20,773 nucleotides of DNA from a virus. The stretch covers positions 1-20,773 of IMG/VR virus record IMGVR_UViG_3300043172_000682; one strand, given 5' to 3'. A model generated the notes under the pieces. That model did not search any database. It had not been told where the DNA came from and saw only the letters and a program-made list of their open reading frames with translations. Below, piece after piece: positions 15,368 through 20,767 of the stretch (its first letter is position 1; every line of letters begins with the position of its first letter). A program made the position numbers and the translations under genes.

Positions 15368-15879
15368 GAATTGATGTACATTATAGTTACATAAAGGGCG
15401 GAATGTTTAATAATGATAAATACTACGGTGATTTCCAGTATGAAACCAGCGCTCAGGAAGACGCTAGAAAATGGCTTGATATCGAGGGTATAAAACTGGC
15501 GATAGAGGCAAGACATAATATTAAAGGTGTATCTATTAGAGGTGTAATGCCTAAAGAGGATATCTTAGGTCTTGGAAAACAGGAACTTTGGGAAGAGGTA
15601 ACAATTGGAGAGTACCACGAAGAGAACCACCATAATTTTGATAAATATAAATATCAATTTGTTTGTCCTAATTGTGGTAGAGTAGATAGAATTAGTTGGA
15701 CAGCTACACAATTAGCCAAGAATACAGCTGATGAAGTAATGGTTGGACTTACTTATAAGTGTCCTTGTAGCGCTTCTAGTGTACGTACAAAGTTATCAGT
15801 GAAAGATTGGGAGAGTAAGGTACAGTATATATATGACGAGGATGGAAATTTTAGTCATTATGAGGAGATAGTAGAGTAA
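15364..15879 (+). CDS. Zinc-ribbon hypothetical protein
   Basis: This 171-aa protein has an alpha/beta N-terminal domain and then a zinc ribbon in the C-terminal half: Cys101-x2-Cys104 and Cys133-x-Cys135. The second pair has a short one-residue spacing, so binding may also use a His nearby (His86, His89 or His90). It ends with an acidic strand-helix segment. It overlaps the upstream gene by 4 bases (ATGA) and is followed directly by the next ATG. Confidence 0.63.
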   Translation: MRIDVHYSYIKGGMFNNDKYYGDFQYETSAQEDARKWLDIEGIKLAIEARHNIKGVSIRGVMPKEDILGLGKQELWEEVTIGEYHEENHHNFDKYKYQFVCPNCGRVDRISWTATQLAKNTADEVMVGLTYKCPCSASSVRTKLSVKDWESKVQYIYDEDGNFSHYEEIVE

Positions 15880-16272
15880 ATGCCTTTTCCTATAATACCT
15901 AATACACCTCCAATGCCTCCTGTGAGGCCAGTAGCTAAAGAAAGAACAACTACAATCCCAGAAGGACAAGAGTGGCCAAAGAGTGGTGTTCAAAGATATC
16001 TTAACCCTCGTACTGATAGATTTATAGACAAAAATATAGAGGACATTATTAAGTCAAACCCCTATAGTCCGGAGACATTAGCCAGAATAGATACTATTCG
16101 TAGGGGCTTGGCGAAGGATAGAGAAAGAAGAATGGGAAGACTTGCTGGTAATATACTAGACCCTAACTTATGGCATGAGCATATGTCTAAACTCCACAAA
16201 TTAAGCTTGGGATTGATAGAAGAACCAAAACAACCAAAAAGGCCAGAAGGTCAAAGAATAAAAATGTTTTAG
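15880..16272 (+). CDS. Proline-rich, basic hypothetical protein
   Basis: Unrecognised 130-aa protein. Residues 1-20 are almost a proline string (PFPIIPNTPPMPPVRPV), followed by a basic helical body (ARIDTIRRGLAKDRERRMGRLAGN) and a Pro/Lys-rich C-terminus. It looks partly disordered, with a single helical domain that may bind nucleic acid or a partner. GAGGAG lies about 12 bases before the ATG, which immediately follows the upstream stop. Confidence 0.63.
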   Translation: MPFPIIPNTPPMPPVRPVAKERTTTIPEGQEWPKSGVQRYLNPRTDRFIDKNIEDIIKSNPYSPETLARIDTIRRGLAKDRERRMGRLAGNILDPNLWHEHMSKLHKLSLGLIEEPKQPKRPEGQRIKMF

Positions 16273-16284
16273 GAGGAGAGAAAA

Positions 16285-16515
16285 ATGAAAAATGAACTTG
16301 AGAAACACGCAGCTAAACTAATAGCTGAAGAAATACCTAAATTCTACAAGGTAGACATATTAGATTATTATGACTACAGCCATTATACTACTTATGTAAA
16401 TGAGACTAAAATGGCCTCATTAAGACAAAATATGGGTAATAATATGGACGGTTTCGGAGATATAGTAGAAATTAGTGAAGAAGATTACTTAAAACATAAA
16501 AGGAGTTGGGATTAA
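16285..16515 (+). CDS. Small hypothetical protein
   Basis: Unrecognised 76-aa protein with an N-terminal helix (ELEKHAAKLIAEEIPKFYKV), an Asp/Tyr-rich strand region and an acidic stretch before a basic C-terminal end. AGGAGG precedes the ATG. The next gene starts immediately after its stop, with its binding site inside the last codons here. Confidence 0.62.
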   Translation: MKNELEKHAAKLIAEEIPKFYKVDILDYYDYSHYTTYVNETKMASLRQNMGNNMDGFGDIVEISEEDYLKHKRSWD

Positions 16516-17001
16516 TTGGAAAAAAGTTGGATTGAAAAAATAACTGAGAATTTACTTGAGTATATGTCAAAAGCAACAGATAAAATAGAGGAGTTCAGTA
16601 CTTCTATGGATAAGATAAGTAAGGTTAAGGAAGAACCATTAGTTGAGGATACTTGTGACCTTCACGACAGAGGTAGGGACGCATTTGAAGCCTTAGAGTA
16701 CTTATATTGGGATAGTCTTTCACATAATGATTATTATTGCACCACAGAACAAGAAAAAGCACATTTTGGTGGTCTCACTGAAGAATATAATACACTAGTT
16801 ATAGAGGAATTAAGAGAACTAGAGAAGAGAAGAGAGTTTGACAAACCAGTACAATTTGCTATGGATATACATACAGGACCTTATTGTCCCGAATGTGGCT
16901 CTAAAGTAAGGTGGTATAGTAATGGTTATCAACAAAAATTCTGTAGTCAATGTGGAAAACCAATTAAGAATGATAGGGGCTGTAGTAACATTGAATACTA
17001 G
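16516..17001 (+). CDS. Helical protein with C-terminal zinc ribbon (TTG start)
   Basis: The 161-aa protein starts at TTG 16516, directly after the previous TAA, with GGAG about 10 bases upstream. No better ATG exists before the helical region. Residues 1-40 form a charged helix, 45-110 a helical acidic domain, and 122-150 a classic zinc ribbon, YCPECGSK with Cys124/Cys127 and FCSQCGKPI with Cys143/Cys146. The C-terminal ribbon is of the type often attached to regulatory or nucleic-acid-binding phage proteins. No family is recognised for the N-terminal part. Confidence 0.65.
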   Translation: MEKSWIEKITENLLEYMSKATDKIEEFSTSMDKISKVKEEPLVEDTCDLHDRGRDAFEALEYLYWDSLSHNDYYCTTEQEKAHFGGLTEEYNTLVIEELRELEKRREFDKPVQFAMDIHTGPYCPECGSKVRWYSNGYQQKFCSQCGKPIKNDRGCSNIEY

Positions 17002-17269
17002 GGAGTGGGATAAGGTAGCAAAGAGGCTAAAGAAACAAAAAGTGAGTAGCGAAGATATAATGATGGTTGAGGGATTGTTAAGTACATCAAATGCTTGGGA
17101 GTCCCTAAAAGAAATATTAGGCAGGGATAAAAGGTATGATGAATTTAATGATAAGCACCGAGTATCTGAAAAATTATTTGATGCCCAATGTTGTAGTGCT
17201 GCAATACACGTAGCATATACAGTTATCAGGATGCTGGACGAACTAGAGGAGGTAAATAATGAAGGTTAA
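16970..17269 (+). CDS. Hypothetical protein (start uncertain)
   Basis: Unrecognised, largely helical protein. The frame is open from 16922, which would overlap the upstream zinc-ribbon gene by 80 bases. I place the start at ATG 16970, giving 99 aa, though no strong binding site precedes it. TTG 16991, with AGGGG 11 bases upstream, is an alternative. The body has basic helices (EWDKVAKRLKKQKV), a middle helix and a C-terminal segment with paired cysteines (FDAQCCSAAIHVAYTVIRML). It ends inside the next start region, overlapping by 11 bases. Confidence 0.55.
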   Translation: MIGAVVTLNTREWDKVAKRLKKQKVSSEDIMMVEGLLSTSNAWESLKEILGRDKRYDEFNDKHRVSEKLFDAQCCSAAIHVAYTVIRMLDELEEVNNEG

Positions 17270-17579
17270 CAAAAGTATGAAATGTAGTAATACTGACTGT
17301 GTGTATTTAAGTATACATAAAATATGTCTATATAGTGATGACGTTGAAGGATATGTAGATTGCCTTAGTAGGGATATGATTCCAGCTAAGAATGATTTCA
17401 AAGATTGTAACTGTGATTGTTTTCGTGAATTAAATGACTTGAAAGATGACCTAAGATTTATAGTTAACAGAGCAAAAAAGGACCAATCAAAGGCAAGGAT
17501 TCATCCATTTGCTAGTTATGAAGCAATGGGTAAAGTAGTAGACTTGTTAATTCTGGATATAAATGATTTAACTAAATAA
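17259..17579 (+). CDS. Small cysteine-rich hypothetical protein
   Basis: Unrecognised 106-aa protein with a cysteine-rich first half (Cys9, 14, 23, 35, 50, 52, 54) that probably binds zinc or another metal, followed by helices (RELNDLKDDLRFIVNRAKKD, MGKVVDLLILDINDL). The CNCDC group with neighbouring Cys is unusual for an ordinary zinc ribbon. GAGGAGG precedes the ATG, inside the end of the upstream gene. Confidence 0.63.
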   Translation: MKVNKSMKCSNTDCVYLSIHKICLYSDDVEGYVDCLSRDMIPAKNDFKDCNCDCFRELNDLKDDLRFIVNRAKKDQSKARIHPFASYEAMGKVVDLLILDINDLTK

Positions 17580-17599
17580 AAATATGGAGGAACAAAATT

Positions 17600-18049
17600 A
17601 TGGGAATTAATGAAGTTGGGGTTCAAGGGATTGAAGTATCAAACAAGCCAATGAGGTTAAAGGATATAGAGGCTGGGTTGCACGTAATAGAGATGGACTA
17701 CGGAATAGGTTTAGTTATTAAGCAAGGTTTTGTTAGTGGTAGTAAAGTTCCTAAGGATGTAAGTAAGAGTGGCTTACTAGTTGCTTGGGAAACGGGAATG
17801 TATTGTACACTGACTCAAAATATGCTTGATGGAAATAGTAAGCATCATGCTAATGACCACTTAGTAAAACGTATAGGAGTAATTAAGGAAGCGGCTGAAT
17901 TATTCAGAAAAGATAGTAAACTAGCTAACAATGTAAATTGGATATGGCATAAAAGTGAAGAAAAACCAGTACTTGAGTTAACAATTGAGGAAATAGCTTT
18001 GAAGTATGAAGTCGACGTGTGTCAAATAAAAATAGTGGAGGTTAAATAA
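17600..18049 (+). CDS. Hypothetical protein, paralog of the next gene
   Basis: Unrecognised 149-aa protein. It shares an order of motifs with the following gene: NKPMRLKDIEAGLHVIEMDYGIGLVI, then CTLTQNMLDG, then KRIG, and a C-terminal LTIEEIALKYEVDVCQIKIVE. The fold seems to be a strand-rich domain plus a C-terminal helix-strand element. GGAGG precedes the ATG. The stop overlaps the next ATG as TAATG, so the pair are coupled. Tandem duplication is inferred from the shared pattern. Confidence 0.68.
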   Translation: MGINEVGVQGIEVSNKPMRLKDIEAGLHVIEMDYGIGLVIKQGFVSGSKVPKDVSKSGLLVAWETGMYCTLTQNMLDGNSKHHANDHLVKRIGVIKEAAELFRKDSKLANNVNWIWHKSEEKPVLELTIEEIALKYEVDVCQIKIVEVK

Positions 18050-18453
18050 TGAGTATAGAAGGGCCAAGAAGTAAGGTAGTAATGGTATTAAATGAGCCTA
18101 TGAAAGTAGAAGACGTAATAGCTGGGTCTCACATAGTAGAAGCAAATTATGGAATAGGGCTTATTGTACTAGATAGTAGCGGTATTAAAAAGATTTGCTG
18201 GGAGAATGATAGTCTATGCACTTTGAAGCAAGGTATGCTAGATGGCGGTTATCATCCAGCTAGTCACGACATTAAAAGAATAGGAAAATTAGATAATGTA
18301 AGTCAGTTTCTAAGAGATGGTACGGTTCTAGATGACGTAGTTAAGTGGGGAGTTTGGGAACGCAGTAGTGAAGTAAAAATGGTTGACATCAGCCTACGAG
18401 ACATAGCTGAGGTTCACGGAATCGACGTTAATCAAATCAACATTGTTGACTAG
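18049..18453 (+). CDS. Hypothetical protein, paralog of the preceding gene
   Basis: A 134-aa protein that repeats the pattern of the upstream gene: NEPMKVEDVIAGSHIVEANYGIGLIV, CTLKQGMLDG, KRIG and ISLRDIAEVHGIDVNQINIV. Identity is moderate and scattered, so the duplication is old. It is 15 residues shorter, with the loop after the first strand set reduced. GGAGG precedes the ATG, whose first base overlaps the upstream stop. Function is unknown for both. Confidence 0.68.
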   Translation: MSIEGPRSKVVMVLNEPMKVEDVIAGSHIVEANYGIGLIVLDSSGIKKICWENDSLCTLKQGMLDGGYHPASHDIKRIGKLDNVSQFLRDGTVLDDVVKWGVWERSSEVKMVDISLRDIAEVHGIDVNQINIVD

Positions 18454-18485
18454 TTAAGTATTAGAAAAATATTGGAGGGATAGAA

Positions 18486-18890
18486 ATGATGAATACTAAT
18501 GTAATGAAGGATTTAATGGAAGTCAATGGTATAGTCTGTGAGTATAGGTTTCAAGGATTCAAGCAACTAGTTGATGAGTGCATCGTCAAGATAGAAGAAC
18601 AGACTTACAAGGTAATCAATGAAGTAGCTGAAGATATAGACAATGCTATAAATGAAAGCGGCTTAAAACATTTTATGGAGTTAGGTCTCGACGTACAGTT
18701 ATTAAGTAGTTATGCTAATATATCTGGTAGTGGTGGTGACTATGAGATAAAGCAGTTAAGTGACGATAGAAGAATTGCAACTATAGTAGGCGGTGCAGTT
18801 ACTAAATTCGAAAGAGACATAACGCCAGACAATATCGATGCATTCAAAGTTCTATATACCACAGTACTATACGGAATCGTAATTTATTAA
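18486..18890 (+). CDS. Hypothetical protein, last gene of rightward operon
   Basis: Unrecognised 134-aa protein. The first 60 residues are helical and charged (FKQLVDECIVKIEEQTYKVINEVAEDIDN), a Gly-rich turn follows (NISGSGGDYEIKQLSDDRR), then strands and a hydrophobic C-terminus (FKVLYTTVLYGIVIY). There is no signal peptide. GGAGGG precedes two adjacent ATG codons. The operon terminator lies about 44 bases downstream, so this is the end of the second unit. Confidence 0.65.
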   Translation: MMNTNVMKDLMEVNGIVCEYRFQGFKQLVDECIVKIEEQTYKVINEVAEDIDNAINESGLKHFMELGLDVQLLSSYANISGSGGDYEIKQLSDDRRIATIVGGAVTKFERDITPDNIDAFKVLYTTVLYGIVIY

Positions 18891-18933
18891 TAGTTCTTAA
18901 AAATTTTATATAACAGTATTCATACTATTTAAT

Positions 18934-18967
18934 TTAGCATTCTCTTATAGGGGGTGCTAATTTTTTT
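18934..18967 (+). terminator. Rho-independent terminator of operon 2
   Basis: TTAGCATTCTC (18934-18944) pairs with GGGGGTGCTAA (18950-18960) across 11 positions (with G-U pairs), a TTATA loop and a run of seven T. It closes the rightward operon. Confidence 0.9.
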
Positions 18968-19102
18968 ATAAAAATATTTCAAGCGGGCGGGGGTTTAGAG
19001 ACTTACCGATTTACCGTTTAAAACATTTAGTGATGTTAGCACATATAGGGGACTTAAAAAATGACTTACTATTGGAGTGAACCACTGATAGTATGTAAAA
19101 AA

Positions 19103-19128
19103 TAAAAAAAAAGGTAACTTAGGTTACC
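19103..19128 (-). terminator. Leftward-facing terminator-like hairpin with T-run
   Basis: GGTAAC and GTTACC (19113-19118, 19123-19128) form a perfect 6-base stem around TTAG. On the minus strand it is followed by a run of nine T (19112-19104), the form of a terminator for transcription arriving from the right. No leftward gene is visible to its right, so its role may be insulation. Confidence 0.55.
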
Positions 19129-19164
19129 AAAACATATTTGTTAGGGTAGTCTAACACTTAATTA

Positions 19165-19222
19165 ATGTGTAGTACACAATAACCATACACCATAATATAA
19201 TATATGTGTAGTACACAATAAC
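19165..19222. repeat. Two direct repeats with palindromic core
   Basis: ATGTGTAGTACACAATAAC occurs at 19165-19183 and again at 19204-19222, offset by 39 bases. Each contains the inverted repeat TGTGTA-G-TACACA. This looks like a pair of sites for a dimeric DNA-binding protein or short iterons. They sit at the left edge of the dinucleotide-restricted DNA. Further along, AAACGTGTTA is repeated in tandem near 19296-19315. Confidence 0.75.
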
Positions 19223-19346
19223 TATTATATATGGGGGGTGTATAATTTACGTTTTAAAGGTATTTAAAATGTATGTGTACTATATTTGTATTTTAAACGT
19301 GTTAAAACGTGTTAAAACTAATATTTTAATGGTTTAATGGTATTAC

Positions 19347-19505
19347 AATGGTATGTGTATAGTGTATATAAAATGTATGTGTATTATATGGGTGTATGTG
19401 TGGGGTGTATATGTGTGTATGGGGGTGTATGTGTGGGGGGTGTATATATGGGGTTATATGTGGGGGGTGGTGGTGTATGGTATGGGGGTTAATTAGTTAG
19501 TGTTA
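19347..19505 (+). other. 159-base C-free, G-run-rich tract
   Basis: No C occurs between 19347 and 19505 on the plus strand. Seven G-runs of three to six G occur at 19390, 19402, 19421, 19435, 19450, 19462 and 19484, joined by TGTAT-rich spacers of 8-16 bases. A transcript through it would leave a G-rich non-template strand, prone to R-loops or G-quadruplexes. No gene is visible in it. Confidence 0.75.
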
Positions 19506-19631
19506 CCAACTAATATTAGTGTATATATACCCCTTAAAACCGTACATTTTAACTATTGTTTTGTATTTTATGTAATACCCAAAAAACCCTTATGTTATAT
19601 AGGTTTAATGGGGTGATGGAGGTATGTTATT

Positions 19632-19673
19632 ATGGTATGGTTTAAAATAAATATAAATAAAGGTAACAAATAA
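19632..19673 (+). CDS. Possible 13-codon leader peptide
   Basis: ATG 19632 opens a 13-codon frame (MVWFKININKGNK, then TAA). GGAGG lies at 19618-19622, 9 bases upstream, which is correct spacing. This binding site contains one of only two GA pairs of the whole restricted region. A leader peptide or a chance match are both possible. The next gene starts 240 bases downstream. Confidence 0.25.
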   Translation: MVWFKININKGNK

Positions 19674-19912
19674 CAATATATATGGTATTATTAGGTTGTA
19701 CCAAAACATATAATTAAGTACACCCACACAATATAAACCATTACATACAAGGGTAGTAAACTAATTAAGGTTTGGTAATAACTGTTATTTGGTAACTTAA
19801 TATAACCTAGTACACAAGTACATACTTAAAATGGTTATAACATACTAATAAAGGGGTTTTTACCTTTTATTGGTACATTGTAAAATTATGGTTTAAAACA
19901 AGGGGTATTATA

Positions 19913-20395
19913 ATGGGTATTAACAATAAAAAAAGTAACGTGGTAACAACTGTTAAAACAAACACTACTAAACCAGTAACAACTAAACCAGTAACAACTA
20001 AACCAGTAACAACTAAACAAAAAACACCACAACCCACAAATGTAATTAAAATTAACAAGTTTTTACAAAGTGGTAACGTAATTACACTATATAAAATTGT
20101 ACAAACAAGTTTATTAAATGGTGGTAGTATTACAAATAATAGTGGTGTAAAAACAAGTTTAAAAGGTTTTACACAATACAATATTACAAACGTAACTATA
20201 CTTAACAACCGTAATATAGTATTGGTTAATGTGTACTTAAAAAATGGTAATTTACCTATAATTACTTGTACACGTAAATTAAAAACTGGTGGTACTAATA
20301 CTGTTTTATATAACCACCTACCAAATAAACACATACAACAGTTAGTAACTAACCAAATTAATAAATATAACTATAATAAACCAGTAACAAAGTAA
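19913..20395 (+). CDS. Basic 160-aa protein without Asp, Glu or Ala
   Basis: Unrecognised protein encoded within the restricted DNA. It has no Asp, Glu, Ala or Trp, and by my count 27 Thr, 25 Asn, 20 Lys and 2 Arg, so it is strongly basic. Residues 16-36 are a Thr/Lys/Pro linker made by three perfect 15-base repeats (19967-20011, TKPVT units). The motif returns at the C-terminus (NKPVTK). Residues 43-150 look like a folded alpha/beta domain with alternating hydrophobics (NVTILNNRNIVLVNVYLKNGNLPIITC), so the frame is probably real. AAGGGG, 7 bases before the ATG, serves as a rule-compatible binding site. A nucleic-acid-binding role is inferred from charge only. Confidence 0.72.
   Translation: MGINNKKSNVVTTVKTNTTKPVTTKPVTTKPVTTKQKTPQPTNVIKINKFLQSGNVITLYKIVQTSLLNGGSITNNSGVKTSLKGFTQYNITNVTILNNRNIVLVNVYLKNGNLPIITCTRKLKTGGTNTVLYNHLPNKHIQQLVTNQINKYNYNKPVTK
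19967..20011 (+). repeat. Three perfect 15-base tandem repeats within a gene
   Basis: ACTAAACCAGTAACA occurs three times head to tail and encodes TKPVT each time. A partial fourth copy follows, and AAACCAGTAACA recurs near the end of the same gene. Perfect identity suggests recent expansion or gene conversion. Confidence 0.9.
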
Positions 20396-20407
20396 TTAAT
20401 TTATACC

Positions 20408-20469
20408 CCCTATTTTATAACAAGTTTATAAGTGTATAAAATAAATACCATAACCATTATAAAATAGGG
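20408..20469. repeat. 13-base inverted repeat downstream of the 160-aa gene
   Basis: CCCTATTTTATAA (20408-20420) and TTATAAAATAGGG (20457-20469) are perfect inverted copies separated by 36 bases, starting 12 bases after the stop codon. There is no T-run on the right, so it is not a typical terminator. It may stabilise mRNA ends or be a binding site. Confidence 0.7.
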
Positions 20470-20505
20470 TTGTAACATAAAAACCTTACAATGTACCAAT
20501 AAAGG

Positions 20506-20526
20506 GTATAAACAATAAGTTTATAC
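20506..20526. repeat. 8-base inverted repeat upstream of the 71-aa gene
   Basis: GTATAAAC and GTTTATAC flank AATAA, a perfect small dyad 25 bases before the start codon of the 71-aa gene. Its position suits an operator or translational control element. Confidence 0.6.
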
Positions 20527-20551
20527 ACCTAAATAAAAAAGGGGTGTTAAA

Positions 20552-20767
20552 ATGGTACAAAATTTACTAAAGGGTATGTTAATAGGTAAAAACCAAGTTT
20601 TTATTATAAAAAGTGGTGGTATACCAATATTTAGTGGTACTAAAAAGGGTTTATATACTAGTAAACGTAAAAACCTAGTTAATAGTATTGTTAGGGGTTG
20701 TTGTATACAACCAAGTATGGGTATATACCATAACATAATTAGTACACCAGTAATAATTATTAATTAG
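20552..20767 (+). CDS. 71-aa protein without Asp, Glu or Ala
   Basis: Unrecognised small basic protein from the restricted DNA. It contains no Asp, Glu, Ala or Trp. It has a hydrophobic-strand and glycine pattern (KNQVFIIKSGGIPIFSGTKKG), a basic helix (YTSKRKNLVNSIVRGC) and a hydrophobic C-terminus (HNIISTPVIIIN), which reads like a folded small domain rather than noise. AAAAAAGGGGTG lies about 8 bases before the ATG, the same GA-free binding site form as in the preceding gene. It ends with TAG six bases before the window edge. TGA cannot occur under the rule, so only TAA and TAG are available as stops. Confidence 0.68.
   Translation: MVQNLLKGMLIGKNQVFIIKSGGIPIFSGTKKGLYTSKRKNLVNSIVRGCCIQPSMGIYHNIISTPVIIIN

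Noticed and set aside
16922-16969. Upstream start of the hypothetical gene ending at 17269
   Set aside because: Starting at 16922 would overlap the zinc ribbon of the previous gene by 80 bases, with no binding site.
19068-19096. TACTAT...ATAGTA hairpin followed by A-rich DNA as a rightward terminator
   Set aside because: The stem is interrupted and is followed by A rather than T on the plus strand, so it does not have terminator form in that direction.
19347-19505. Simple microsatellite or telomere-like repeat
   Set aside because: The GT-rich tract has no fixed repeat unit. G-run length and spacer length vary, so it is not a tandem repeat array.
19867-20334. 155-codon open frame on the minus strand opposite the 160-aa gene
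   Set aside because: It has no binding site before its ATG and is a shadow frame. Absence of GA and TC removes TGA stops on both strands, so long chance frames are expected here. The plus-strand gene has a spaced AAGGGG.
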